Positions 1 to 12,990 are shown, numbered from the stretch's first letter. The stretch is DNA of 64,000 nucleotides from Oxytricha trifallax (GCA_000711775.1 ARYC01001860.1:1-64000); one strand, 5' to 3'. The notes: generated by a model from the letters alone, not told the origin. Made by a program: numbers and translations.

Positions 1-76
1 ACTGTAAGTTGACATATTTTATGAGAATTTTATACATTTTAGTAAATTAAAAACTCCTAATTAAGTTTTGTTTCTC

Positions 77-226
77 TAGGAGGTCCTCCAAATCAAGTTT
101 GAACTTAATTTGGAGGTAAAGTTATTAAACATTTTTTAATTTAATATGCTCCTGATTAAGTTTCAACCTTAAAATTTAACTCCTAATAAAGTTTGAACTT
201 AATTTGGAGGACCTCCTAAAATAATT
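77..226. repeat. Inverted repeat with AGGAGGTCCTCC palindromes
   Basis: Two copies of a short palindrome (AGGAGGTCCTCC at 79-90 and its partner GGAGGACCTCCT at about 213-224) flank near-identical AAGTTTGAACTTAATTTGG blocks, giving a compact hairpin-capable region inside the TBE upstream of the plus-strand ORF. Function unknown; it could be a regulatory or transposase-binding site. Confidence 0.6.
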
Positions 227-479
227 AAACATTATTAGGAGCAATTACATGGAGATAGATTGATAAAAATGGAAATCAATCTGTGAAACTTGGAGCAAGT
301 TTTTCAATGCTTCTCCTCATATCTATTCAAGGTTGACCTCCAGTAGTTCCTCCCATTTAGTAGTAAGATTTTAATAGACTTAGAATGGATATCCATAATT
401 TTAAATTCATTAACATTTCTCGAAAGAGGAAGCAAGATGGAGTCTATGAATGATGCAATGAAGAGAATTTAATCTCAAG

Positions 480-1367
480 ATTTAATAGGAAAAATTCGAA
501 GTTAAAGAGGACCTCTATAGATATTTGGTATAGCAAGGTAAGTTCTTAACTAAGTTTAATAAATCGATTATAGTTGGATTGTTCTTGCCGACTTAGGAGG
601 GAACTAAAATCTCATTCTTAAAAGCCTTACTGAGTGAAGAGAAAAAAGCTTTTAAGTCTAATGAAATTAGGATGATAGAAATACCTAACTACACTGAAAT
701 ATCAGTGACAAACCTATATGATGATGCTATGAGTGATCCAGATGTTGATCTCTACCTTCCATCAAAGCTACAGCTCTCTAATAAGTTGCCAGAGAGAAAC
801 TTCTTCTTTGGTGTTTTTGCGACTCTGAAACCAGAGTACTTAAATGAAGTTATTTAAGAAGCTCATAAGAAACGCTACAGCATCTCTCCTGAAGAAAAAG
901 AGAAGCAAGGTATAAATCAGCGACACCTGGTTCGAGGAACTACAGAAGCATCCATTCATCTCTAGTAAGCTTAGTCTTCTAACTTTATAGAAAAACCTGG
1001 TACTGCTATTTACTTGATGAAAGAGCGTAGCAAATTAAACAGAGAGAGAAAATCACAGGCAAAGCATGAATTGAGTAAGAGACTCTACAAAGATTTCTAA
1101 AAACCAGACGAGATGAACATAGATGCAGGGGCTGGCACTAAGAGAAGAAACATGGGCCCAAGCAAGCCTTAAGAGGAAGAAAAGAAAGAGAAGCCAAATC
1201 CCTTACGGACAAATTTAATATGTGAACTTATTCATTCGTTTAAATCTAAAACTTATACACAAAATCTCCCTTCTCTTGCGCATACTTTAGCTTTATCATC
1301 GCTGACTCTCTTAGCAGCACTCTTAATAAAATCTACTGTATCTATCTTTAAGTCGTGCATCAAGTGA
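480..1367 (+). pseudogene. TBE second ORF (22 kDa-type), start disrupted
   Basis: Open frame (TAA/TAG as Gln) ending with TGA at 1365-1367 and convergent with the transposase. The middle reads as a normal soluble protein (for example MIEIPNYTEISVTNLYDDAM from 672); the C-terminal third is basic and Lys/Glu-rich. Coding character is clear from about 489, but this frame has TGA at 459 and no ATG before 672. A plausible ATG at 437 is in another frame, so a one-base shift near 485-495 is likely. Assignment to the TBE 22 kDa gene rests on position and orientation beside the transposase; I recognise no domain and no biochemical role. Confidence 0.6.
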
Positions 1368-2274
1368 CAGAGTAGGAGTTTCTTGTAGTGGTCTTTCAAT
1401 AACCCCCAATATAATTCAATATCATTGAACTGAGGACTGTAGGGAACATTAAATACAGGTGTTATGTTTAGCCTTTCATATTTCTTTCTTGTGTCTTTAG
1501 TTTTATGGACAAATAAGTTATCTACAAACAGAATAATCTCTTAGTCGGCGTACTTATCTTTGAGTTATTATAAGAACTTTATGTATTATTCGGTCTTTAT
1601 TGAGCGAGGGTGAATAACATAAGTCTCGAGACCGTTATCTTCGCTTATTCCACCAAGTATTGCATGAGTTTAAACCTTAACCTTTTAATCATATACTTCA
1701 AGTTGCTGTACCTCTTATACCAAGACCTTGATATGAAGGTATTAAATGTGAATACTGCCTCATCAGCGTGTATGAACTTTATATTATGCTTTTAAGCTTT
1801 TTGCATTTAATCGAATATATAATTTAAATTATCCTTATAAAATGGAACATTAAAGTCAATCACTCTCTTAATGCGATTGACTGTCTTGTAAGATATTCCA
1901 TTCTTTTTATAAATGTTCGCTATAGATTAAGCAGAGATATGAAGCTAAGGAAATTGGCGATGAAACATCACAGCTCTCTAGGCCAGAGAGAAGTGAGCCC
2001 AGTATTTAAGAGTCTTATCATTAATAAGATAATCAATATGATGCTGCTAAAATTTTAAGGGTCTCTTAGGCTTAGAATTAAGATACTATCTCTTTAAATT
2101 CAATGCTAATAGACAGTGAGACCTCGCAGTTGCTGGAGATTTATGGAGTAACCTTGCTATAGACGTGTAATTAAGGATAGGCTTGAGTTGATCATTATAT
2201 TCATCACATCCATATCGCAACTTAAACAATAAATCTATATACTCACTGTCATAAACTGACCCCAAACCTCGCAT
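1232..2274 (-). pseudogene. TBE transposase (Tc1/mariner-type DDE), frameshifted
   Basis: Transposase of the Tc1/IS630/mariner superfamily, which cuts and joins element ends. The N-terminus has a helix-turn-helix-like stretch (YTSIARLLHKSPATARSH, about residues 37-54). The catalytic core shows the first Asp in HADEAVFTF (about 1760-1785), the second in FVDNLFVH (about 1510-1535) and the third acidic residue in PYSPQFNDIELYWGLLK (about 1395-1445). Reading uses TAA/TAG as Gln; the stop is TGA at 1232-1234. Around 1675-1700 the frame moves by one base at an A-run, between the DEAVF block and VKVQTHAILGG, so this copy is probably inactive unless the base is a sequencing error. It overlaps the convergent plus-strand ORF by about 135 bp. 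Confidence 0.85.
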
Positions 2275-2287
2275 ATACTCACTTAAA

Positions 2288-2412
2288 ATACTAATATTTA
2301 AACATTAAACCCCTACATAAACCCTATTAAAACCCTAATAAAGTATGCGCTAAAAGTCTACTTTTATCAATCAAAAACTCAATCAAACTACTGAAAGGGT
2401 TTTGGGGTTTTG
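2288..2412. repeat. TBE terminal repeat with telomeric G4T4 end
   Basis: Terminal region of the TBE. The outermost 16 bases are telomere-like (G3T4G4T4G). Inward there are further irregular GGGTTT blocks. In known TBEs the inverted repeat is about 78 bp with 17 bp of telomeric sequence at the tip, which this matches in form. The partner repeat is outside the window. Confidence 0.75.
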
Positions 2413-2644
2413 AGTATTAATAATACAGCAAGGCAACAGCAAAAGTACTAGAATTTTGATCATATTAACGATGTTTCTGTTGATACCGATGACAATATTG
2501 ATAGTATGTGAAATGATTAAATTGTTACTAATTTAATACATTTCATTTTATAAATCAAAATAGAACAACTTATTTAAAGGCTAGTGATGTATTTTAAGAA
2601 TTGAGGGAATGAAATAAAATTAGAAATAATTTAAATTTTAAAGT

Positions 2645-5600
2645 ATGAATAGTCAAAACAGTTCCAAGCAATCCATTATTAACAATCTCCTTTCAAACAA
2701 TTAATTTCTATCTTAATTGAACAACATGAATAAGGATAATATTACACAATTGAATTATAAACGTTTTAACAATTGTAATTATTATTTAAAATATCATAAT
2801 AAAGACCTTGCTAACATTGAAGAGAGATCAAATTCATTTTTCGAGGATATCTTGGATGACGATCCGATGGCAGACTTTCCCAAAATACCATAATAGTTAC
2901 TTACAAACGATGATTAAATTCTAGATGCCGAATCCCTGGAGTAAAATAGAAACATCTCTAACAACATAATTTAGTAATAAAAGTCTAATTTACTCTCTCA
3001 GTCTTCAGGAGGGATCAACAGTTATGATTAAAGTTTTGAACAAAAGGAATTATCATTCTATGGGCTTAATAACATTGAAAATATTGATGATTTGATCCAG
3101 AGAGAAAAAGTTAAGAAAGCAAATTAGATTTAAATTTTGAGAGTAATGCATTGTACATTACTGACTTCTTTAAAGGGAATTTATTAATTTTCAAAAGTTA
3201 AAGAGCTCAATTTATCTTCAAACGGCTTGATGTCAATGCAATTTTTAGATTCATTAAGTTCTGTCGAGGTACTAAATCTCTCTTGCAACAAAATAACTCA
3301 AGTTTTTAATTTACATTCTGTCTCATTAAGCTTAAGAAAACTGAATTTATCTTACAATCGTATTGTTAGCTTGCAATATTTTAAAGAATAAGAAGGCAAA
3401 TTCAATTTTGTACTAGAGCAATTGGATCTCTAAAATTAATATCTAAATTTATATTTAATCTTAATGGAAACTACATAGTCGATCTAGATCAACTGAAAAA
3501 CTTATAGTCATTAAGCTACTTAAATGATTTAACTTTCCAATAAAATAGTGGTAAAAATTAGATCTGTGACTATGAAAATTATGAAGATGCATTAAAGTTT
3601 TATTTACCATAAGTCATAAAATTGGATGGCAAAGATATAGACAATATAGTGAGATCTTCAAAAATTATCCCTTAAAGACGTAGTATTAATTAAGCAGCAG
3701 AGAATTATAATCCAAATAAACCCAGTGTTAAAACTAAACTTATTTCCCTCATGTTTAAATTGTTTATATAAAGAAAATCTCCATTGAGATCAGGAAATTC
3801 CCAGATTAATCAAAAATATTCAACTCATAATCAAAATGGTAACCCAACTGTAACTTTTTAAGGAGTTTCTCTTTAAAAGGAATTATAGGAAAAAGACCAA
3901 TAAATATAGGGGCTCTATAATGACATTAAGGACTTACACTTAAAGATTGAGAGAATCAGTGAAGAGCGAAACGAAGCAATTTCTAAGTATGATGAGAATG
4001 AGAAATACTGGTAGAGCAAATACTAAAAGTTAGATAGGGAAAGCAATCAACTTTTTGAAATGAATAAATCCATCAAGGAAGACAACAACGATATTCTTGT
4101 TCAATTAGACAAGTTTAATAAAAGAATTAAGCAACTTGAGAGTGAAAAATTAAGAGATTAAGAAGCTTCAAATTCTAAAGATCAAACGATCAGCGAGCTA
4201 AACAAACAAAACTCGGTTTTGGTTTCAAACTTAGACCACTCCAAAGAAGAAATAATTTAGCTTAGAAAAGACTTTTAGAGAGAGCAATCAGAGCTATAAA
4301 ATGAACAATCTCATCATAGAGATACTAAAGAATAGCTTAAGCAATGCCAAGAGAAGCAAGGTCAGCTTTATTAAGAGCTTATGAATGTTAATAAAAGTGG
4401 GATAAATAGATGGAATGAAATTTAGCATAAATATGAAGAGACTGCAGCTTTACTGGCTAAATAAATGCAAGTAAATGACGACTTAAATCAAACCATGCTC
4501 AAAATGAAGGATCTCAATTCTTAGTTAGAATATAGCTGGGGCTAAAAATACGAGTCAACAATAAGAGATAAGGAAATTTTAATTTAAACTTTGAAAGACG
4601 CGTCTGATAGATCCATAACAATGCTTAAGCATGATTATGAAAAAAGAATTAACGATTAGCAGGCTTAATTCAAGCAAGACATTTTAATCATTGATGCAGA
4701 GATGAAAAAGCAGAGGAGAGAATTTACTGAAAGATATGAAGCCTTAAGAGGCAAGTATTAAAAGGCATCAAACTAATTGACTGAAATGAAAGAAGTTCTA
4801 AATATGGCAGTGGAAAGCGACAATAAGAAAGATGCGATGCTTGAAGAATTAAAGGTGGCATTCAAAGAAAAGCATATCAAATTAGATCAAGAAAGGGATA
4901 GTCTTAACAAAGAGTAAAGCCTTTTTGAGTTATAAAGAAAAGAGATCAAGGATGAATTGTTGACTTATAAGTCTAGAATTGAAGAGTTAGAATACTATAA
5001 GAAAGAGCAAAATTTAAAGATTGAAAAGCTTAACTCTTTCCTTAATGAAAAAACCATTGAGTATGACAAACTGTTGAAAGAATTTGATTAAAGCAAAAGA
5101 CTATAAAAGGACCTCTCGCTTCAACTTGAGAATCTTAATACTTAATACGCTACTTACGATGATTAATTAAAGAAAGACCTGGAAGATGCAAGATAAGAAG
5201 CTGATGAACTAAGTGAACTTGTAAAAATGAAGGATAGAATGTTAGACGACTAGAACGTCACAATAAACAATTTGAAGTAGCAGCTCAAGTAAAAAGATGA
5301 TGAAATCTAAATTTTGAGAGAGTCCAAATCAAAGTACAAAGGTTAGTACGATGAAAAACTTTAGCAAGCCTACGATGATTATGATCGATGCAAGTAAAAG
5401 TGCGATGATTAAGAATTGAAAATTCAAGAACTTGAGGAGGAACTAGACTTACTCTCTAAAGATTTAAACGATGCAAATGACCAAGCAAATTAAGCACGCT
5501 AATAGCTAAAAGACAGGGAGTCAGCATTCGAAAAGATTGAGAGTGAAGTAATGTCTATTGTTTAAATGAACGAGCAAGTAAAAAGTGAGCTATAGGAGAA

Positions 5601-5853
5601 AGAATACATGCTCTAAGAATTAAGAGACATCAATTAAGAGTTATGGAGGCAGAACGAGATAAAGGGTGAGGAAATTCGCATAGTTATAGAAAGAATGGAA
5701 TAGTACAAGAAAAAGAAGGATGGGGAGAATTAAAGTCTCAAGCTTAAAATATAAGGGGCTGAGAGCGATATCAAAATTCTGATATAGGAATAAGAAAAGC
5801 AAAAGAAGCAATTTCAGGATAAAGTTAAGTCCTTAACTGATATGTTTAAATGA
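2645..5853 (+). CDS. Leucine-rich-repeat and long coiled-coil protein
   Basis: About 1058 aa once a 32 bp IES (3430-3461) is removed. Residues 1-170 are Asn/Gln-rich and low complexity. Residues of about 170-320 hold several LRRs of the pattern LxxLxLxxNxI (for example VKELNLSSNGL, LRKLNLSYNRI, LEQLDLNGNYI). From about residue 410 to the TGA at 5851 the protein is an almost unbroken coiled coil rich in Glu, Lys and Gln. The LRR-plus-coil layout is typical of ciliary or basal-body scaffold proteins, but I cannot name an orthologue. An in-frame ATG at 2609 is an alternative start; TGA at 2585 closes the frame upstream. It starts 230 bp beyond the TBE end, so it is not part of that element. Confidence 0.85.
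3430..3461. other. IES, 32 bp, pointer ATCT
   Basis: ATCT at 3426-3429 is repeated at 3458-3461. The reading frame is broken between the two copies (TGA in frame at about 3505 otherwise). Deleting 32 bp restores the frame and yields a perfect LRR (LEQLDLNGNYIVDLDQL). No GT..AG boundaries are present, so it is not an intron. Confidence 0.85.
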
Positions 5854-6621
5854 GAGAATTGTTTATTTAATATATAATTTAAATCAATTTCATAAATTCA
5901 TAATTTAATAGTGTCTAAACTAAGATAAAATCAAGAATTCAAAATATATCTAGATAAATTACGAAACAATTTAAAAAATTGTAGATGTTTTATATATTCT
6001 TTAAGCTTTATTTTTTAGAAATTTTTTAAATCATTATAGAAAAATATTATTTTAGTAAATTAATTTCTAAAAATATTTCTTATAAGCAAATCTTAAACTT
6101 TAAGCTTAATTTTAGGAAATATAAGTAAACTGAATTAAAATGTTATTCTTTATGGAGAAATAAAGGCTTTTATCACTTATTTGGTAGATTTTAGGTTAAA
6201 AACAATTTTACTTTATATGATTAAGTACATGAATGAAATTGAAAGAGATAAATTTGAAAATATAAATTAATGTGAATATTTTTCTATTTTTATTATGCTT
6301 TATTTTATAAATAAATTGACTACAAACTTTGGTTTGTACTAGTTCTTACTTTACCTATCTTTCCTATTCAATTCTCTATTTTAATTTATAAATTTTCATT
6401 CAAGATTACTGGATCAGTAACATCTTAATAATAAAAAAATATAAAACTTTACCGATGAGTTCAATGAACCTCTTATGACCAGTGTCTGATTTAAAACTAC
6501 TTGGTTCTTTAATTTGTTGATTTGCCACAGTTTTTAAGGCACTTTAATTCCAATTTTTAAAACCAAAATGCTTAGAGAGATTTAGTAAGAAACATTTAAA
6601 TTTTACTGAGTTAATAAAAAT
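5854..6621. other. Intergenic AT-rich spacer between convergent genes
   Basis: Separates the 3' ends of the LRR gene and the sulfotransferase-like gene. I see no RNA gene, repeat or coding stretch. Telomere-like motifs are absent, so a chromosome end or element border is not marked here. Confidence 0.5.
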
Positions 6622-8356
6622 TCATGTTTTAATCCTAAATTTAAATTGACAAGTTTTATCCAAAATTTCAGTTTATATTGCCTAGTCCAATATATTTTAT
6701 ATTTTAATAAATGGCAAATCACTATTAGTCTTATTCTTCCCAAAATATATTTTAAGTTTAACTTTTATGTAAAGCCTTTATTTTTATTAACTACGTTAAA
6801 TCAATACTTTACTTATTTATCTCAAAAAACATTTAATAGTAATATTTGTTTTTACTTTTAATAAGTGCCATTAAAAATCAAAAAATTTTTCCTAATTGTC
6901 TGAATTATGACTCTCAAATTCAAAAAATCCTGTGGGATTATAATCGAAGTTATATCCCTCTTCTTCCTCTATATTATCGATATCTACATACCCAAAGAAA
7001 TAAAGAAGGTCTGATGCAACCTCCTTAATGTACTCAAGTTGCTCTCTTGTGTACCTTTGCCTGTTTTTATTTACTTGTGTGATAGCTGCAGTAATCTAAC
7101 CAGTAGAAGAGCGTGGCTAGTATATCACGCTAGCCTAATGACCTTTAGTCTTGATAATTTCTTTCAGGCGTTATTCCATGACAGATCCATCAATAGAATC
7201 ACTTTCTAGAGAAAACTAGAAGAATTCTTTCAGTGTGGATAGTGGATTTTTCTGAATAATTTCCTCATATCTGAATATATAGAGTGGAGTCCCAGTTTTT
7301 TCGGCATATTCAAGCCACCATCTGTGAAAAGCAGACCATCTGTTTATTTAGTATCTTAAGTACTTATCCCAGGTTTCGGAGTAAAGAGTGTGGAAGTTAC
7401 CTTTGATATTCTTAGAGTGCGTCCAAGTAAGTAAGAATGAGAATTAAGAAGCAATGACATCAAGAGGATTTCTTACACAAAGGGCAACTTTATTTGTTTC
7501 ATAATCTAACTCAATAGAGAAGCCATCTGGATAGTGGGTCTTAACAAGCCATACTCTGTCATCAATAACCTGTTGACCTTTGAAGCCTTATATCTGAAGT
7601 GCAAGATTGACAAGATTAAATAAATATGATCATATCTTAAATTAGATACTTTGATTCGATATCGTTTCCAGTTGAAACTCCGGTAATAGTTTCAAAGTAT
7701 TTCCGGAAGAAACTGTTGCCAGAACGAGGATAAGTAGCGTAGGTAAACTTTGGTATCTTTTCTTATTTATCGAAAAATTTCCCCTCTCCTTCAAAAAACT
7801 TTGTTTTTAAGCTATTTTACTCTAGACTCTAATTCTCATCTTTACTTTTTAAGTAATTGATGAATTCAGAGAACTTAAGAGTTTATGCTTAGTCATCTGA
7901 ATCAAAAGTAAAATCTGAAAGAATCTTATAATTTTTGAATTTGTCATCTTCAAGCTTTTAGGAAAAAGTTTAGAATTCATCATCAATTTTGATGAGTGAT
8001 AGCTGAGTCATATCTTTGCTCATAAAAATTTTAGAGTCACTCTTTCTGAATAATTTAGTAGCAATTTCATCAAGTAACCAATGAAAACTATTCTTTGTAC
8101 TTATTGCCTCCCTTTCTTAGTCAGTTAAACCTTCAATTTATATAAGATTTTTCGAAATTTCATTCCACAGATAATCTCTTATCTCAATGAAGTACACTCC
8201 TCTTTCCTAGTTGTCCAAGAAAAGTTTGTCTTAAACTGTTTTCAAAGTTTAAATGAAGATGCTCTAGAGAGAATATTGATTGCTCTTCTTGTTTTCCTCA
8301 ATCATGACAGAGTTATTCAATGCTCCATTTGATTGTAAGTCGTTATATTGATTCAT
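6622..8356 (-). CDS. Sulfotransferase-like protein
   Basis: Up to 567 aa after removal of a 31 bp IES. A low-complexity N-terminal region of about 200 residues is followed by a sulfotransferase fold. YPRSGNSFFRKYFETITG (about residue 205) matches the 5'-phosphosulfate-binding P-loop. VALCVRNPLDVIASQF (about residue 280) matches the 3'-phosphate-binding motif with its conserved Arg and Ser. The protein would move sulfate from PAPS to an unknown acceptor; no signal peptide is evident. The frame stays open to TGA at 6622-6624, but the last 85 codons are AT-rich and repetitive, so the true end may be nearer 6880, perhaps hidden by another IES or intron. Start ATG at 8354-8356 begins the first good coding stretch. 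Confidence 0.8.
7617..7647. other. IES, 31 bp, pointer AGAT
   Basis: AGAT at 7613-7616 recurs at 7644-7647, and a further copy lies at 7604-7607. The sulfotransferase frame is broken here. Removing 31 bp (or 40 bp using the 7604 copy) rejoins the PAPS-binding part to the downstream sequence NLALQIQGFKGQQ in frame. The exact pointer copy is ambiguous. Confidence 0.75.
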
Positions 8357-10230
8357 GCTTTCGTTTGGAATACCTTTGGTAGCTTTGATTAAAACTTAAG
8401 TTAATAATTATATCTTATCAATTAATACTTCCTTTTATAGACATTAAAGCCAATTAATTTGATGGTTTACTAAATCTATTTTAGATTTTGTTTTAGTAAT
8501 CTAATTAAGATCACCATTAAAATAAGATTCATAGAATTACTCTCATTTTAAGTTAATTGTGAAAGAATGGAGTCATTAAGGGATGGATAAATATATTAAT
8601 TTGTGAAACTAATCTACATATTATATGTTTATGTGGAGTCACTAAATAATCATGGCAAATTAATCTATAAGGCCTTCTTTATTGATAAAATAAATAAATT
8701 GCAGTATGTTTACGATAAATCTGAACTGTATATATTTCCTTTCATATAATTAAAACTCAAAATCTCTATATAAATTATTTTAATGCATAATTTTTTAGGT
8801 TTAAAGAGACATTATAAAGTAAAATTGAGAAATTTACCTTTGTACGATAAATTTGCGAACCATTTATTTAGTTTGATTCAAGGATATATCAAAGATAAAC
8901 AGATATAATTAGGTTGATAAAAATCAATCATAAATAAATCTATAAATTAACCCAATAAGAGTTTACCCTTTAAATAGTTATGCTAATCAAAAATAAAAAT
9001 AATGATTTATTATTGGGATTTAATTCTATCAACAATCTACTTTAATTACTCATTAATAGTTATTAGTATTATTGTTTTGAACATAACTGTTCATTTAGAT
9101 GTTATTATTAGATTAGTAAGGCTGGTCAGATTATTACATATTTGCTTATTAGTTGAAATTTTATTAGAATATTACTTGAGGGTATTGCTTGTTGTAAAGA
9201 CTAGTCTAGGGCTATATTGTTGTTATATTTGGTTAAAAACACTTTTGATTGAGGTGTTGGTTTTGCTGAATGGGCTAAACTGGCACTGTTATCTGGTTTC
9301 CATTTGATGTCATAACTTATTGAAAGAGTGGCTACTATTAGAATTATCCTTTGTATTGGGATTAGGGAACTTGCCTACTTTAAAAATTGATAAAATTAAT
9401 CATTTGTTAATACTATATGGGGAGATCAGGCTTTGGATCGGGTAACCTGAGTAGTAGGGTAGTTGTTGAGAGTTAGCATAGTTATTTGGCAGAATTCTTT
9501 ATTGAAGTGGGGCTTAGCTGACAAAAAGTTAACTTTACGGTAGTGAACTTATAACTTAAGACTAAGAAAGCTGAGTTTAATTTCCTCCACAATGCGGCTA
9601 TGCTAGCATTTAGTACTAAAGCATTCCGTTCGATGGAAAGCATTACATCGGCTGTGTAAAAAACATATATTTTAGAAAAAGTGCGACAAATATAGTAAAA
9701 CTTTAATATTATTATGTGAGTTGAAAATCATCTGACTTTATATAAAATAAAAAATTAAGAGTTAAATTTAGACTTGGAGTGTTATATTACTGCCCATTTT
9801 GCTGATTGCTAATATTATTGTAATACAATATTTAGTTTGGCGCCTATTAAATTATTAAAATAAATTAAAGAATTTTTAGACTAGATAGTTGGATTCATTT
9901 GCTGATTTCCTTAATATGACTATAAGTGATTGCCACTGCTAGCTATCTATAATAATGTTTGAGATATTTAAAAATAGAGTGCGTACATTTTAGTGAAGTG
10001 ATTATTATCATTATATTATAATTAGAAATTTTAATTTTTATTTATAAAACTTAAATTAATTATTGGATAGGCTATGAAGCGAAGGAGACTCCACCTCCCT
10101 AATTTTAGAGGGTTTAGCCAGTAGATTGCATAATACCTTAAGGTTGAATCAAATTTAATTTTAATAGACGGTTTGATTAAAATAGAGGTAAAAGGAAAAT
10201 ATAAATAAATATATTAATAGAAGTAAAAAT
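8357..10230. other. Gene-poor AT-rich DNA
   Basis: No gene supported. An open frame at 9002-9307 (101 aa, Leu/Val/Ile-rich) has no recognisable motif and lies in a locally G-rich stretch (about 9090-9650). That stretch could be a decayed element or a noncoding RNA, but I find no box or fold that decides. It probably represents germline-limited spacer. Confidence 0.4.
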
Positions 10231-10656
10231 TTATTGTTGTAGAAATATATTATTGATTTGGGAAATTAAATTATAGTTAAATTAATCAAAATATTAATAA
10301 TTAGTAGCAGTTAATTTTTGGAATCCTAGACAATGAGGTACTCGTTTTATAGGGAATAAAAAATCAGCTGGATTTTACTATTGGCGGTACTCCTCTATCG
10401 CACTTCTTGAGCGAGATAACATTCCTTTAATTTTGAGTGATTTGTTTAGTTGGATTTGATACCAAAATGAAAGTTGACTTATCTCGCTTCAGAAATGCAT
10501 TAGAGGGATTCCGCCAATAGTAAAATCCAGTTGATTTTTTATTCCCTATCAAACAAGTACCATATTTTCTAGGTTTCCAAAAAGTTAACTGCCACTTATT
10601 ATTATTTTGATTAATTTATTCTAATTTAATTTCCCAAATCAATTGTATCTCTACAA
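10231..10656. mobile_element. MITE family 1, copy 1 (GGCGGTAC palindrome)
   Basis: About 426 bp with long, imperfect inverted repeats. Both arms carry TATTGGCGG(T/A)-type cores (10380-10390 and inverted about 10510-10520), AATCAGCTGGA-like blocks and outer ends of the TTATTG..TAGAAAT type. The same arrangement recurs at 35363-35790 and 61254-61666. This copy has the most mismatches between arms, so it is probably the oldest. No ORF inside: a non-autonomous foldback element. Confidence 0.8.
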
Positions 10657-12990
10657 AAGTAGTAGATTAAGAAGTCTTTTTTATCTTTATGATATAAAAT
10701 TATTAGAATTTGGATAATGCGTATATTTTAATCGTTCTGTCTTGGTTTTGAAAATTTATGGTTTACTATAAATTTAAAAGTTTGCTCGAAGAAGTTCAAT
10801 ACTTTTTTTAAATTTATAATTAATAATTTTTTATTCTTATACTTTTTAAGCATTCTATAAAAATATTTTTATTATATAATTTATAAATCAAATTAGGAGT
10901 AGGTCCTATCGATTAACTAAAAAAGCGATTTAATGAAATTGTTCTTTCTTACACTTTGTACTCTCGAAGTTATTTTTATGCATAAATTTTGTATAATATA
11001 GATAATAAAATTTAAATCAGAAATAAGTTAACTTTATTGGTTTGTAATCTAATGAGGGTTTTAGACTGCTTAAAGGCTTGAAAGTGGGTTCTTAATTTAA
11101 ATATATTAAATTAACTATTATTAAGATGTTCTAGTCAATCAAAAGCTGTGGTGTTGACAATTAGGGATTAATAGTCTATAGAGAATTTATCTCTATACCT
11201 AATAATATTGTTAAAGTTAAATTGAATTCTAAAAAAATGATATAATTTAAAGATTTCATCAGTATATCTAGTTCAATTCAGAACTCAAAACATACTAGAA
11301 TTTATTGTATGAAATTAATACTCTATTCGCGACAAAGATTAAAAATTATAATAAAGTTATCTCTATAATTTAAGTCGATTTTCATATCTCTTTTTGAAAG
11401 ATTTATTATAAAGCTAAATATAAAACCATTCTGTTCAAATTCTTTAAATTCTTGAATGTTAACTTAGATAAATTAAAAAATAAATATTCATTTTTTTCGT
11501 AATTTTTACAAATTAATTATTATTTAAAATGTTAATAAGGAATATGATAATTAATTTAATTTAATATTAGTGTATAGTATTGAGGGAAAAGTTATAAACC
11601 AAAATTAAAATAATTTTTTTAAAAACAGATCACTTAAATCTTTACAAATATAGTTTACTTTTTTGTTAACTATTTCTATAATTTATAATTGTTTGAAAGA
11701 AATTGATCTACTAGATATATTAACAAAGAAAATAAATTATCGCATTTAATTTAAATTGGACTAAATATTACCTTCGAAATAAATAGTAAAAAAGATTATC
11801 TTTCTCCAATATTTTGATATTTTTAAGTTGCTTTAATTTTTAACAGACTTATATTAGATATGTGCAAATTTATTAGTTTTAAGAATTGTTTTTATTTTTT
11901 TTGTTTAGACTTTTTTTTAATTAATTCAGCAATAACTAGTATTGATAATTTTAATTTTTAAGCTTCATTTAGAATATTTGATATAATTATTAGGGATGCT
12001 TTGAAAAATTACCTGACTAATCTTAGATGCATTTCTGATTATTTAGAGCAATAATCTATTAAGAATGCATTTTATTATATGTATTAGTTTAATCTCCGAT
12101 ATTTATATTATACTAAATCCAATAATTAATTTCTATAAAAAATACATTGGATTACTGAGATTACTAAAGCACAGGCCAAGTTAGTCGTTCATAAATTCAT
12201 TATTAATCAAGAACTGCTGCTCTTCATCTGAAATTTTGCAATTTTGTTCATGCTTATTCAGGATGTTTTTTCTGTAGAAAATTATTTATAATAAATAGAA
12301 TACAAATTTTCCCAAATAAAAGTTATTTTCCCCAAGTTTATTATTTTTTAATAAAAACAACATAATATTGGAGAAAAAAAAATTCATTTTATAATAAAAA
12401 ATAATTATAAATTTGTTATAAAATTAAGAGTAATTTAATTTAAATAAATGTGTAATTTAAATATATATCAAATTATTACCATTTATATGGTCAATAGAGT
12501 TTTTTTACATTTATACATATTAATAAAATTTATAAAAATTAAAAACTGTTTTAAGTAGAAAGTGAATCCGCATGTTTCGCATGAGTATTTACATTTATTT
12601 AAGTTTATAAATGAATTTAATAAAATATGAGTAAGGTCTATAATAATTAGTAATTAGATATCTAATATATTTGGATAAAAATAAACCCTCTTAATTTTAC
12701 AAAAAAATTAATAACTTAATGAATTATTAATTGTATATAATTAAAACTCTTAGGTTGAAAAAATAACAAATAAATTAAAGAGGGTAGTAGAATATAGATT
12801 ATGTCTCATCTATACAAAAGGATCACATCACTCGAAATTTGTGATTTTAATAAGCAAACCTCTAGTCTTGTAAATATTTGCAATAATTTCCCAAATTAAG
12901 TGATTATTGAAAAACTATTAAAAAATACTAAAAATGTTGATAAAAAATTAATTTATAAATTCTAAAGATTTCTAGAAGAAATAATATATT
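10657..12990. other. AT-rich DNA without recognisable gene
   Basis: Extremely AT-rich with no coding stretch, repeat or RNA gene that I can support. A slightly GC-richer patch at 12790-12850 (minus strand) could be an MDS for the missing 3' end of the neighbouring zinc-finger gene, but the evidence is too thin to annotate. Confidence 0.4.

Larger units (their letters stand above)
1..2415. mobile_element. Telomere-bearing element (TBE-like), right part
   Basis: Right portion of a TBE-type DNA transposon; its left part lies before the window. The right terminus carries GGGTTTTGGGGTTTTG at 2397-2412, followed by AGT at 2413-2415, which fits the 5'-ANT-3' target duplication known for Oxytricha TBEs. 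Inside are a DDE transposase ORF on the minus strand and a plus-strand ORF facing it, the pairing expected for the 42 kDa and 22 kDa TBE genes. More degenerate GGGTTT units lie at about 2288-2335. Known family facts: TBEs are germline-limited and are removed during macronuclear development. Frame breaks in both ORFs suggest this copy has decayed. Confidence 0.85.

Noticed and set aside
9002-9307. 101-codon open frame rich in Leu/Val/Ile
   Set aside because: No motif, no neighbouring coding support and lacks TAA/TAG Gln codons typical of genes here; probably chance in a G-rich strand.
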